In this document: positions 25,055 through 33,447 of the stretch, piece by piece
Layout of the letters: each line of letters opens with the position of its first letter
How positions within the stretch are numbered: the first letter of the stretch is position 1
DNA from: Desulfovermiculus halophilus DSM 18834
GTDB lineage: Bacteria; Desulfobacterota; Desulfovibrionia; Desulfovibrionales; Desulfothermaceae
Direction of reading: 5' to 3'
NCBI RefSeq assembly: GCF_000620765.1
Contig: NZ_JIAK01000023.1
Coordinates: 1 to 52,057, forward strand
Length of the DNA stretch: 52,057 nt
Program-made: the position numbers and the translations under genes
The notes under the pieces: generated by a model
Told to the model about the DNA's origin: nothing
What the model saw: the letters and a program-made list of their open reading frames with translations, nothing else
Databases searched by the model: none

Positions 25055-26749
25055 ATAGCCGGAAAAGTCTTGGGTCACACCAGCGGCCTCAAACCAAGCC
25101 ATCTCAAGCTGCTGCAACGCATATTCCGCCGCCGGTATCCCAGCCAAGGCGGATACAGCAGCGAACAGGCCCATGAACTGGCCGGGCTGAGTGAGATGAC
25201 CGGCCGCCAGCTTGGACTGCTCATTGATCGCCAGGGACGGCCGAGCATGCTTTTGGTCGGCGACCGGGACCAGATTGTCATTCCGGACCTGGGCCGCCAG
25301 CGGCAAAGCGAAGGCCGCCTGCGCGGACTGCGATTGCTGCATACCCATTTCGGGACCGCCGGCCTGTCCCAGGACGACCTCATGGACCTGGTTTTTTTGC
25401 GCCTGGACTCCATTGCCGCCTTGACCGTGAACGATCACGGCCAGCCGGATCAGCTCCAGTGGGCCCAGATCCTGCCCCCGAATCCGCAGCAGAAACTGTA
25501 CCAAGTATCCCCGGTCCAGCCCTGGGACCGGGTGACCACCGACTTCACAGCCCAGGCCGAAGCCCTGGAGTCTGAGCTGCACAAGCACTTTGCTCCAGGC
25601 CGGAACTCGACATCTCTGGAGCGCGCCCTGCTCATCAGCGTGAGCACAGCGCCCAAAGGCATACAAGAGACCTCTCTGCAGGAACTGGCGGATCTGGTGC
25701 ACACTGCTGGGCTGGAGACCGTGGGCCGTCTCGTACAGCGGGTCAATGCGGTCAATCCCAAGCATATCCTGGGACGGGGCAAGCTGGCCGAGCTCGAGGT
25801 CCAGGCCCTGCAGTCCGGAGCCGGGGTCCTGGTCTTCGACCGGGAGCTGGCCCCGGCCCAGATGCGGAATCTGGCCGAGCTCACCGAGCGCAAGATTCTG
25901 GACCGGACCCAGGTCATCCTGGACATCTTCGCCCAGCATGCCACTAGTCGGGCCGGAAAGCTGCAGGTAGAGCTGGCTCAGCTGGACTATACCCTCCCCC
26001 GCCTGGTGGGCAGGAACAAGGCCCTCAGCCGCCTGGCCGGTGGGATAGGCGGCCGGGGCCCCGGAGAGACAAAGCTGGAGCTCGACCGGCGGCGGATAAA
26101 GGACCGACGGACCAAGATCAACAAAGAGCTGGCCAAGGTCAGGGACCGGCGGGGTGCAACCCGGAATCGACGGGACAAGGCCGGGCTGCCCATTGTGGCC
26201 CTGGTCGGTTATACCAATGCCGGCAAGTCGACCCTGCTCAATACCTTGACCTCCAGCCGGGTTCTGACTGCGGACAAGCTGTTCGCCACCCTGGACCCCG
26301 TTACCCGCAGACTGCGCTTTCCTCAGGACCGGGAAGTGATCCTGACCGATACCGTCGGCTTTATCCGCTCCCTGCCGGCTTCGCTCCGGGAAGCCTTCCT
26401 GGCCACCCTGGAAGAGCTGGATGCAGCCGATGTTCTAGTCCAGGTGGCCGATGCCCGCCACCCGGAGCTGAACCAGCATGTGGAAGCAGTCCAGACCCTG
26501 CTCCGGGAGTTGGGCCTGCATGGCATTCCCCGGCTGCTGGTCCTGAACAAATGGGACCTGGTGGATTTTGCCCAGCGCATGACCTTGACCAACCGCTATC
26601 CGGACGCTTTGCCCGTGTCCGCTCAGGGCCGGTATGGGCTGAGAGAGCTTATGCAGCGCATCGGCAGCAAGCTGCCGGCAACGGAGGCTGGGTCCCATGG
26701 ACAGCCCGGAACTTTTGGCCTGAACAGTGAGTATATGCATCTAAAGTGA
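25055..26749 (+). CDS. hflX: GTPase HflX
   Basis: Ribosome-associated GTPase that splits or rescues stalled 70S particles. About 564 aa, longer than E. coli HflX (426 aa) because of an N-terminal extension of roughly 170 residues. The glycine-rich HflX segment LAGGIGGRGPGETKLE precedes the G domain: VALVGYTNAGKST (G1), LTDTVGFIRSLP (G3) and LVLNKWDLVD (G4). The first canonical start is TTG 25070, with no good site. AGGAG at 25044-25048 stands six bases before an ATA codon at 25055, whose frame reads (M)AGKVLGHTSG, so I annotate the AUA start as more likely but unproven. Confidence 0.88.
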   Translation: MAGKVLGHTSGLKPSHLKLLQRIFRRRYPSQGGYSSEQAHELAGLSEMTGRQLGLLIDRQGRPSMLLVGDRDQIVIPDLGRQRQSEGRLRGLRLLHTHFGTAGLSQDDLMDLVFLRLDSIAALTVNDHGQPDQLQWAQILPPNPQQKLYQVSPVQPWDRVTTDFTAQAEALESELHKHFAPGRNSTSLERALLISVSTAPKGIQETSLQELADLVHTAGLETVGRLVQRVNAVNPKHILGRGKLAELEVQALQSGAGVLVFDRELAPAQMRNLAELTERKILDRTQVILDIFAQHATSRAGKLQVELAQLDYTLPRLVGRNKALSRLAGGIGGRGPGETKLELDRRRIKDRRTKINKELAKVRDRRGATRNRRDKAGLPIVALVGYTNAGKSTLLNTLTSSRVLTADKLFATLDPVTRRLRFPQDREVILTDTVGFIRSLPASLREAFLATLEELDAADVLVQVADARHPELNQHVEAVQTLLRELGLHGIPRLLVLNKWDLVDFAQRMTLTNRYPDALPVSAQGRYGLRELMQRIGSKLPATEAGSHGQPGTFGLNSEYMHLK

Positions 26750-26790
26750 GGAACCTTCACTCCAATCCATTGAAGTAGCTCAAGACCACC

Positions 26791-27336
26791 ATGGCGGACA
26801 GCGTGCAGTACCCAGCCAAATACATAGAACCGTCGGCATTTCAGGCCCGCAGGGGCAAGGACTTTTCCGGTACCGTGGTCTTTACCAACGGATGCTTTGA
26901 TCTTGTGCATCCCGGCCATGTCGACTATCTGGCCCGGGCCAGACAGCTGGGATCCCGCCTGGTACTCGGAGTCAACAGCGATGCATCGGTTCGCAGGCTG
27001 AAGGGGCCGGGCCGGCCGATCACCAGCGAGCTGGACCGGGTCGCCGTGCTCTCCGCCCTGGAGTGCGTGGATCACATTATGCTTTTCGACCAGGACACAC
27101 CCCTGGAGCTGATTCGGGACATCAGCCCGGATATCCTGGTCAAAGGCGGAGACTGGCCGGTCCAAGACATTGTCGGCCGGGAGCATGTCCTGGCCAGGGG
27201 GGGACAGGTCCTCAGCCTGCCTATGCTTCCGGGGTATTCAACCACCGCAATCATCGAAAGGATACTCGCCCTTTCGCGAACCGGGGAGACGGGCCAAAAC
27301 CCCCATTTGATGGAGCCAGAGGCCAACGGGCGTTGA
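26791..27336 (+). CDS. rfaE2: D-glycero-beta-D-manno-heptose 1-phosphate adenylyltransferase
   Basis: Adenylates heptose 1-phosphate for ADP-heptose, the precursor of LPS inner core. 181 aa, corresponding to the C-terminal half of bifunctional HldE. The nucleotidyltransferase motif TNGCFDLVHPGHVDYL (HxGH) is at about residues 32-47, with GVNSDASVRRLKGPGRPI and PDILVKGGDWPV. The kinase half is not adjacent. ATG 26791 has only a weak ribosome-binding site. It is the last gene before the repeat-rich gap. Confidence 0.94.
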   Translation: MADSVQYPAKYIEPSAFQARRGKDFSGTVVFTNGCFDLVHPGHVDYLARARQLGSRLVLGVNSDASVRRLKGPGRPITSELDRVAVLSALECVDHIMLFDQDTPLELIRDISPDILVKGGDWPVQDIVGREHVLARGGQVLSLPMLPGYSTTAIIERILALSRTGETGQNPHLMEPEANGR

Positions 27337-27400
27337 TTAAAAGTCCAGGCCTGTGCAATTCGATGCCATCTGCGTGCGCATTTTGTCCTATACCGGACTT

Positions 27401-27735
27401 ACTCATGGGTGCGAAATGTTCTTGGTTCTTCGACGTAGCCTGTGGATTTTTGGAGTTTGCCATCTCTTCTGCGTGCCCACTTTCGGCCCGGTATTTTCTA
27501 AGTCCCGCCAAAGGGGGATCCCTGCCCCCCCCCGGCTACTCACGTGCAGGTCACTGCTTTGTGTTTGACGAAAGCTTGTCATACACGTGAGTGCCGGGTT
27601 TCCCCCTTTTGGCGGGACCAAGAAAATGTGCGGGCCTGCCGCTTAAGGCACACAGAAGAGACGCCAAACTCTTAGGTGTGCAATTCCACTTTCTGTGTCG
27701 AAGAGCCATGTTCTTTACATTGCGCTCCCATGAGT
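27401..27735. repeat. REP-like palindrome interrupted by the foldback element
   Basis: The left arm ACTCATGGGTGCGAAATG (27401-27418) and the right arm CATTGCGCTCCCATGAGT (27718-27735) form the same palindrome as 9713-9755. Here they are separated by the 284-bp element and a duplicated ATGTTCTT. Removing the element and one ATGTTCTT restores a 43-base unit nearly identical to the intact copy. Confidence 0.8.
27424..27707. mobile_element. 284-bp foldback MITE-like element with 8-bp target duplication
   Basis: Non-coding element with terminal inverted repeats GGTTCTTCGACGTAG (left) and GGCTCTTCGACACAG (right, inverted), 12 of 15 identical. Inverted similarity continues with gaps through most of the element, for example GAGTTTG..TCTCTTCTG, TCCCGCCAAA and ACTCACGTG, so the whole unit can fold into a long hairpin with its turn near 27550-27580. 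A C9 tract is present. ATGTTCTT flanks both ends (27416-27423 and 27708-27715). There is no transposase, so mobility would need one supplied in trans. Relatives: 8166-8244 and 1-33. Confidence 0.8.
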
Positions 27736-27772
27736 AGTTCCGCTTATGGCGGGACTCGAGCTATGTCCGCAA

Positions 27773-27834
27773 GCGGGAAGTTGTTTCCCGCGTAGCTTCA
27801 GTGCAGCGCGCAAAAAGTAAACAACTTTTTGCGC
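27773..27834. repeat. Two hairpins upstream of the universal stress gene
   Basis: GCGGGAA and TTCCCGC (27773-27779 and 27785-27791) form a 7-bp stem. GCGCAAAAAG and CTTTTTGCGC (27808-27817 and 27825-27834) form a perfect 10-bp stem with a 7-base loop. Neither is followed by a T run on the plus strand, so they are weak terminator candidates for rfaE2. Confidence 0.6.
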
Positions 27835-27909
27835 TCATCAATAAGACCGGCTCAGGCTTTTGGGTACGGCCGGAATTGACATCTCGCACCACCAACCGGA
27901 GGGAACAGT

Positions 27910-28368
27910 ATGGCCCAGATCAAAAAAATTCTGTGCGCTGTGGACTTTGCCGAGTACAGTCCGCAAGTAGCCGATTACGCCCGGACCCTGAGCGAGGCCT
28001 TCCAGGCTGAAATCCATGTTGTCTATGTCGCCCCCACCCTGGCCCAATACGTTGGCTTTCAAATCGCCCCCAGCTCCATTGAGAACTTTGTGGGCGAGAT
28101 CATCTCCGGGGCGGAACAGACCATGGATGCGTTCCTGAACGAAAACTTCGGCTCTGATCAGGCTCAGGGACACGTGCTTTCCGGCTACGCCGCAGAAGAG
28201 ATCCTCGCTTTTGCCAATGAACACAACGTGGATCTCATTGTCATGGGCACCCATGGCCGGAAAGGCATTGACCGCATCCTTTTCGGCTCAGTGGCTGAGA
28301 AAGTGGTCAAAGCCGCATCCATGCCGGTGGTGACCCTGCGCCCCAAAGACGTCAAGGCTGCCGGCTGA
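27910..28368 (+). CDS. Universal stress protein (UspA family)
   Basis: 152 aa with GGAGGG ahead of the ATG. A single Usp domain: N-terminal KKILCAVDFAEYSPQVADYA and the C-terminal ATP-binding type motif VMGTHGRKGIDRILFGSVAEKVVKAASMPV (G-2x-G-9x-G(S/T) pattern). It probably binds ATP and acts in stress survival. It lies five bases before pilM, so it may share a transcript with the pilus operon. Confidence 0.94.
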   Translation: MAQIKKILCAVDFAEYSPQVADYARTLSEAFQAEIHVVYVAPTLAQYVGFQIAPSSIENFVGEIISGAEQTMDAFLNENFGSDQAQGHVLSGYAAEEILAFANEHNVDLIVMGTHGRKGIDRILFGSVAEKVVKAASMPVVTLRPKDVKAAG

Positions 28369-28373
28369 TTGCA

Positions 28374-29429
28374 ATGAAGCTGCCCTGGAAACGGAATAGA
28401 CCTCCGACCGGTCTGGACTGCGGCCAATCCTGGGCCAAGCTGGTTGGATTCCAGCGGACCAGGCAGGGGGTGGTTTTGCACAAAATCGGCCGCATGCCGT
28501 GGACTGTGCAGGACAAGGAGAAGCCCCGGCAGATGGCCGAGCACCTCGGCGCCCTGTACTCCGAGCTGCAGATCCCCCCGGGGGCTGTGATCACTTCATT
28601 GGCCGGACATTCAGTGATCATCAAGCGTCTCAGCCTCCCAAGCCATCAGGCCGGGGACTTGCCGGACTCCCTGCCCGGTCTGGCCGCCCAGCATATTCCA
28701 TTTGAAGCCCAGGACGTCTGCCTGGACTATCAGACCCTGGCCCCGCACCAGGAGAGCGGGGAAACCTCGGTCCTTTTGGTGGCCAGCAAGAAGAAAATGG
28801 TCCATGAGCGCCAATGGGTCATGTCCCGGGCCGGGCTTGAAACCCGGATTATCGATGTGGACGGTTTTGCTCTGTGCAACTGCTTTGCCTTCAACTACCC
28901 GGAGATGCAGGACACCCCGTGTGCACTTCTGGACATAGGGGCCAATCAGAGCACATTTTGTGTTGTGCACGGCGAAAACCCTTTGTTTATCCGGGATGCG
29001 GGGTTCGGCGGACAGCAAATAACCGACCGCCTGGTTCATGCCCTGGACCTTCCAGGCACACAAGCAGAGAGCTTAAAGTGGCAGTCTCCGGACAGCCTGT
29101 CTCCTGAGATCCGGACCACCGTGGAACGAGAGATGCAAGCCGCCTTCATCGCCTGGACGGAAGAGATTCAGCGCCTTCTGCACTACTATGCCGGCTCTCT
29201 GGCCGACTCCGCTCCCCGGCCCCAGACCCTGTACCTGAGCGGGGGGGGGAGCCTGCACCCAGGATTGACGGATATCCTTCACGAATATCTCGACTTTGAG
29301 ACCGCATTTCTTGATCCCTGGAGGCAATGCAGGGTCCAGGACTCCCCTGAATTCGATCCCGGCTATCTGCAGAGCCTGGGGCCACAGTATGCAGTCGCCG
29401 CCGGCCTTGCCCTGCGTGGAGTGATGTGA
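28374..29429 (+). CDS. pilM: Type IV pilus assembly protein PilM
   Basis: Cytoplasmic actin-like ATPase-fold protein that binds the PilN tail in the pilus alignment complex. 351 aa. Features are TGLDCGQSWAKLVGFQ near the start, CALLDIGANQSTFCVV (phosphate-binding loop), GFGGQQITDRLVHAL, IQRLLHYYAGSLADSAP and LYLSGGGSLHPG. The GGG codons form a run of nine G at 29241-29249. First gene of pilMNOPQ. The next start overlaps its stop. Confidence 0.95.
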   Translation: MKLPWKRNRPPTGLDCGQSWAKLVGFQRTRQGVVLHKIGRMPWTVQDKEKPRQMAEHLGALYSELQIPPGAVITSLAGHSVIIKRLSLPSHQAGDLPDSLPGLAAQHIPFEAQDVCLDYQTLAPHQESGETSVLLVASKKKMVHERQWVMSRAGLETRIIDVDGFALCNCFAFNYPEMQDTPCALLDIGANQSTFCVVHGENPLFIRDAGFGGQQITDRLVHALDLPGTQAESLKWQSPDSLSPEIRTTVEREMQAAFIAWTEEIQRLLHYYAGSLADSAPRPQTLYLSGGGSLHPGLTDILHEYLDFETAFLDPWRQCRVQDSPEFDPGYLQSLGPQYAVAAGLALRGVM

Positions 29430-30013
29430 GAAAAGCGCCTATGCTGACCATCAACCTGTTGCCCCATAAACGGCACAAACCAAAGACAGACAGCAGGAAA
29501 CAGATCCTTCTGGGCATTCTCCTGCTTTTGCTTCTGGGCACGGCAGTCATCCAGGCCAGGCAGATGCTGGCAACCAAAGCAGAGCATCTGCGTCAGGAGA
29601 GACAAGACAAGGTCGTTCTGCGCAAGAAGCTGCAGAAGAAGCTTTCAAAGATCACCAGGATACAAAACCAGCTCCAGGACCTGGACCGACGGATCTCCAT
29701 CATTCGCGGCATCCGGGCCCGGCAGGCCATGCCGGTCAGGTACCTGGACGTCATCTCCGGCCATGTTCCGGAGGACAAGATATGGTTTGAGTCTTTGAGC
29801 ATGGACAACAAAGGCCGGATCACCCTCAGCGGGGTGGCCCTGGACAATCAGGTCTTCGCTCGTTATCTGCGCAATCTGCGGGGCTCGGAGTACATTGCTG
29901 ATGTCTCCCTGCAGCAGACCCAGCGCACATCAATACAGAATCTGGATCTGGTCGCCTTCCGGTGCAGCCTGTCAGCTGCCGACTCGCCGGACTCAGGAGA
30001 AACCAATGGCTGA
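29426..30013 (+). CDS. pilN: Type IV pilus assembly protein PilN
   Basis: Inner-membrane protein with a short cytoplasmic tail carrying the INLLPHKR motif that binds PilM, one membrane helix (ILLGILLLLLLGTAVIQ, about residues 27-43), a coiled coil (QERQDKVVLRKKLQKKL) and a periplasmic ferredoxin-like domain. 195 aa from GTG 29426, overlapping the pilM stop with GGAG upstream; ATG 29441 is an alternative five codons later. The 3' end overlaps pilO. Confidence 0.93.
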   Translation: MRKAPMLTINLLPHKRHKPKTDSRKQILLGILLLLLLGTAVIQARQMLATKAEHLRQERQDKVVLRKKLQKKLSKITRIQNQLQDLDRRISIIRGIRARQAMPVRYLDVISGHVPEDKIWFESLSMDNKGRITLSGVALDNQVFARYLRNLRGSEYIADVSLQQTQRTSIQNLDLVAFRCSLSAADSPDSGETNG

Positions 30014-30614
30014 GCCCTTTCTGCTCCAACGCTGGAAGGAACTCTCCTTCCGGCGCAAGCTGGTTCTGTCCTGCGCTGCCGGGGCGGCGGCTGTTGCCGC
30101 AGTATGGTTCGTTCTGTTCAAGCCCCAGCTGGAAACCATCCACAGCCTGGAGCAGGACATCCAGCAGATTGACCAGACCATAGCCAGATACCGGGCCAAG
30201 GTTCGACGGCTGCCCGAGCTGACAAAGGATCTTGAGGCCCGGAAGCGGGAGATGCTGTATGCCCAGACCCTGCTTCCGGAAACAAATGCCGATGTCGAAA
30301 ACTTGCTCTCGTCTATAGAGAAGCTGGGCAACAAGGCCGGGATAGACTTCCTGCTCTTCACCCCGAGTCAGGAGAGAAGACATGATTTTTATGCATCCAG
30401 AACTGTGACTGTCCGATTCCAAGGCACATTCCACAATCTCATGCGTTTTTTCAATCGCCTGTCCGGCCTGGACCGGCTGGTCACATTGGAGTCGGTCCAG
30501 CTCAGGCCTGTTTCCAAGAATCGATCCCAGGGCGTTTCCCTGCAGGCGGACTGCCGTCTGCAGATATATCGGATCCTGTCCGAACAGGAAAAAAAGGACT
30601 CAAAAAATACGTGA
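30006..30614 (+). CDS. pilO: Type IV pilus assembly protein PilO
   Basis: Inner-membrane partner of PilN. 202 aa from ATG 30006 (AGGAG upstream). A cytoplasmic N-terminus is followed by one membrane helix (LVLSCAAGAAAVAAVWFVLF, about residues 19-38), a coiled-coil stalk and a periplasmic domain with TVRFQGTFHNLMRFFNRLS. The start overlaps the end of pilN, and its stop overlaps the GTG of pilP. Confidence 0.93.
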   Translation: MAEPFLLQRWKELSFRRKLVLSCAAGAAAVAAVWFVLFKPQLETIHSLEQDIQQIDQTIARYRAKVRRLPELTKDLEARKREMLYAQTLLPETNADVENLLSSIEKLGNKAGIDFLLFTPSQERRHDFYASRTVTVRFQGTFHNLMRFFNRLSGLDRLVTLESVQLRPVSKNRSQGVSLQADCRLQIYRILSEQEKKDSKNT

Positions 30615-31165
30615 CTATGGGCGTCGAGACAGGAAAACCTCACCGGCTGAGCCCTGGCCTCGGGGTACGGATCGGTGTGTGCATCTTCGCCGCATGCTGC
30701 ACGTTTCTGTGCGGCCCAGATGGACGGGCCCAAAAGGCAACCAACGGCACTGCAACCACGGCCCCGGCCTGGATCAGCCCCCCTGACTTCAGCTATTCCC
30801 CCCGGGACAGGGTGGACCCCTTCGCCTCGTTTCTGCATTCCGAGCCCAAGGGCGGGGAGGGAGAGGATCGGCCGGAACGCTCACTCACGCCTTTGGAAAA
30901 GATTGCTCCGTCCCAGCTGAAGCTGGTGGGGATCTTGAGGCCGGCAGGAGACGGAAGCCGGTTGGCATTGGTTGAATTGCCCAACGGCAAAGGGTATATA
31001 CTGCGCCCGGGAACGACCATCGGACAGAAAGAAGGTGTAGTGACCATAATCCAGGAACGAGAGGTAACCATTGAAGAAACAACAACCACCCCCTGGGGGG
31101 AGGAAGTTCGGCACACAATCGTTCTGGAGCTTCAGGACCCGGCAGGAGAGAGGCATGACGGGTAA
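30611..31165 (+). CDS. pilP: Type IV pilus assembly protein PilP
   Basis: Links the PilN/PilO inner-membrane complex to the PilQ secretin. 184 aa from GTG 30611, or 182 from ATG 30617. A hydrophobic export signal spans about residues 18-40 with two cysteines (ACCTFLCG), and a lipoprotein cleavage is possible. A disordered linker leads to the beta-domain, seen as SPRDRVDPFASFL, then APSQLKLVGILRP..RLALVELPNGKGYILRPGT..GVVTIIQ. Its 3' end overlaps pilQ. Confidence 0.92.
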   Translation: MTMGVETGKPHRLSPGLGVRIGVCIFAACCTFLCGPDGRAQKATNGTATTAPAWISPPDFSYSPRDRVDPFASFLHSEPKGGEGEDRPERSLTPLEKIAPSQLKLVGILRPAGDGSRLALVELPNGKGYILRPGTTIGQKEGVVTIIQEREVTIEETTTTPWGEEVRHTIVLELQDPAGERHDG

Positions 31166-33431
31166 GCAGCCGATAACCCATATTCTCTGGCCAACTTTCA
31201 CCTTGCCCTTTATCTGTGTATTCCTGGTCCTTCTCTGGGCAGGGATTGGATGCGGGGTCAGTGGACCTCAGAGCTCAAACCGGCTCCCGGCTGGGAACGC
31301 AACAGGACAGTCCGGCTGGGCATCCCGGTCCTCTTCAGATGCCGGACCAGCCGCGTCGTCCTCATTTAAGGACACCGGAAAGGATCAGCCCCAGGCCGCC
31401 CTTTCCGGTGCCGTGGTCCGCTTCGAACAGCAGGACGGAAGGCACGTTGCAGTTATCCCTGTGCTGCCCGAGACATCCATCACCCCCGCATACAGTCAAA
31501 AACGCCTTAAGCTCAAGCTGACCCCCCATTTTGGTCTCAGCCGCCCTTCCTCCATATCCGACCCTCTGGTCGCCTCCATGGACACCGACTTTGAGGCCAA
31601 AGCCCATTCAGGCAGCCTGACCATCTCTTTTACCCGGGACATCCAATTCTATATCTCCAGACCTAAGCCGGATACGGCCAGGGTTATCTTTACCCCCCAC
31701 TCCCAAGACCGATCAGCACAGCCCGACAGTTTGAACCAGACTCCACTCCGACTGCAGGCCATCGACTTTGAGCGTTCCGGCCGGGACCTGGTTGTTTCCC
31801 TGACCGCCTCGCACCCCTTTGAGTATCAGCTGGGTTCGAGCTCTGACCACAAGCTGCGCATGCTCTTTCCGGGCCTGCATGTCCCTCCCCGCTTGGTCAA
31901 GCTGTACAGGCTGGGCAAGTTCGACTCCGCAGTCCGTTCCGCACTGCTTACGGACACTCCGGATGGTGCTGAGCTCATCCTGTCCGGAATCCAGGATCCG
32001 GTCCCGGTTCGCAGACAAGGCCCCAGGATGCACCTGCACATCCCGGCCCGGACTGCGGCCGCCGCTGCCCCCTCCGGCCCGGACCGCAGCCTTCGCCAGC
32101 CGGAGACAAAGGCGTCCTCCCTGACCGGCCCGGACCGCGAGGACAGCCGCAAGCGGGTCCAGCTCTTCCCGGGAATGAAGGAGGAGTATACCGGAAGTCC
32201 GATCAGCCTGGATCTCCAGGACGCGGATATCGAGCACGTCCTGCGCTTGATATCCGAGGTGGCCGGCTACGACCTGATCCTGGACCAAGAGGTCTCCGGA
32301 ACCATCTCCCTCAAGCTGGACAGCGTGCCCTGGGATCAGGCCCTGGACCTGGTCCTGATGCAGAAGAGCCTGGGCATGGTCCAGCAGGGCAATATCCTCA
32401 GGGTTGCCCCGGTTCAAACCCTGCAGAAAGAGCAGGAGCAGATTCTCAAGGCCCGCCGGTCATCGCTGCAGGCCCAGAAAAGCAAGCAGGATCTGGCCCC
32501 TCTGCATACGGAATACATCCAGATCAACTACGCCAAGTCGCCCGACCTGCAAAAGAGTGTGCAGAAGTTTCTCAGCGACCGGGGCGAGATCAGCCACGAT
32601 GCCAAGACCAATCAGCTCATTGTCTCTGATACGGCCCAGGCTATAGACAAGGTCCGCAGTGTGGTCCGCAAGCTGGACAGAGCCGAGCGCCAGGTCCTGA
32701 TCGAAGCCAGACTGGTCTACGCCACAGACGAGTTCCAGCGCAGCATGGGGATCAAATGGGGAGGCGGGCAATCCTCCACCCACTCCGGCGGCAAATATGT
32801 GTCCGGGATCTACGGCTCACAGGGAGGAACCGAGCCGATTGCCGATCCTGATTTCAGCGGCTACGCCGTCAATCTCCCAATCCAGGGCGCCAGCACATTC
32901 GGCCTGGGGGCGTTTTTTTCCAAGATCACGGGCAATGAGATGTACACCTTAGATGCCAAGCTGGATCTGGGCGAGAGCCAGGGCCAGGTCAACACCATCT
33001 CCTCCCCCCGGGTGGTGACCCTGAACAACCAGCTGGCTGAGATCACCCAGGGGACCAAGATCGCGACCAAAAACGAGTCCGAGAGCGGAGGGACGACCAC
33101 AGAGTACGTGGACGCCACCCTCAAGCTGGCGGTGACCCCCCAGATAACCCCGGACAACACCCTGATCCTGGAGCTGGACATCTCCGACGACAGTCCGGTC
33201 ACCGGCGGGGAAGACATAGAAACCCGCAGCCTGCAGACCAGATTATTCGTGGACAACGATCAGACCGTTGTCATCGGGGGGGTGCAGCAGCTCAATCAAT
33301 CAAACGTCCAGGACCGGGTGCCCGGCCTGGCCAGGATCCCACTTCTGGGCTGGCTGTTTAAAAACGAATACAAAACGAGAACCAAGCGCGAGCTGCTTAT
33401 CTTCATCCGGCCGCATATCCTCCAATCCTGA
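31155..33431 (+). CDS. pilQ: Type IV pilus secretin PilQ
   Basis: Outer-membrane ring through which pili exit. 758 aa from ATG 31155 (AGGAGAG upstream). An export signal is at about residues 8-30, ending GIGC, possibly a weak lipobox. A low-complexity linker follows, then AMIN-like regions (about 90-270), an STN/N0 domain (SLDLQDADIEHVLRLI, about 348), an N1 KH-like domain and the secretin domain. The latter shows QGQVNTISSPRVVTLNNQ, then VPGLARIPLLGWLFKN and RELLIFIRPHIL at the end. Last of the pilMNOPQ operon; hisC follows after 16 bases. Confidence 0.95.
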   Translation: MTGKQPITHILWPTFTLPFICVFLVLLWAGIGCGVSGPQSSNRLPAGNATGQSGWASRSSSDAGPAASSSFKDTGKDQPQAALSGAVVRFEQQDGRHVAVIPVLPETSITPAYSQKRLKLKLTPHFGLSRPSSISDPLVASMDTDFEAKAHSGSLTISFTRDIQFYISRPKPDTARVIFTPHSQDRSAQPDSLNQTPLRLQAIDFERSGRDLVVSLTASHPFEYQLGSSSDHKLRMLFPGLHVPPRLVKLYRLGKFDSAVRSALLTDTPDGAELILSGIQDPVPVRRQGPRMHLHIPARTAAAAAPSGPDRSLRQPETKASSLTGPDREDSRKRVQLFPGMKEEYTGSPISLDLQDADIEHVLRLISEVAGYDLILDQEVSGTISLKLDSVPWDQALDLVLMQKSLGMVQQGNILRVAPVQTLQKEQEQILKARRSSLQAQKSKQDLAPLHTEYIQINYAKSPDLQKSVQKFLSDRGEISHDAKTNQLIVSDTAQAIDKVRSVVRKLDRAERQVLIEARLVYATDEFQRSMGIKWGGGQSSTHSGGKYVSGIYGSQGGTEPIADPDFSGYAVNLPIQGASTFGLGAFFSKITGNEMYTLDAKLDLGESQGQVNTISSPRVVTLNNQLAEITQGTKIATKNESESGGTTTEYVDATLKLAVTPQITPDNTLILELDISDDSPVTGGEDIETRSLQTRLFVDNDQTVVIGGVQQLNQSNVQDRVPGLARIPLLGWLFKNEYKTRTKRELLIFIRPHILQS

Positions 33432-33447
33432 ATCACGGAGAAGAGCT

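Larger units (their letters stand above)
27337..27909. other. Gene-free repeat-rich interval between rfaE2 and the universal stress gene
   Basis: 573 bases without a credible gene. It contains a REP-like palindrome split by a 284-bp foldback element (27401-27735), then two further hairpins (27773-27791 and 27808-27834). Short reading frames here are products of the inverted repeats. No tRNA-like cloverleaf was seen. The first ~60 bases show only scattered similarity to the repeat family. Confidence 0.7.

Noticed and set aside
27063-27590. Open frames running through rfaE2 into the repeat region (also 27353-27568 and 27251-27511)
   Set aside because: They cross the inverted repeats, have no ribosome-binding site and no protein-like pattern.
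27337-27909. Possible tRNA or small RNA gene in the long gap
   Set aside because: No cloverleaf, no conserved T-loop or tRNA 3' end; structure is explained by the foldback element and hairpins.
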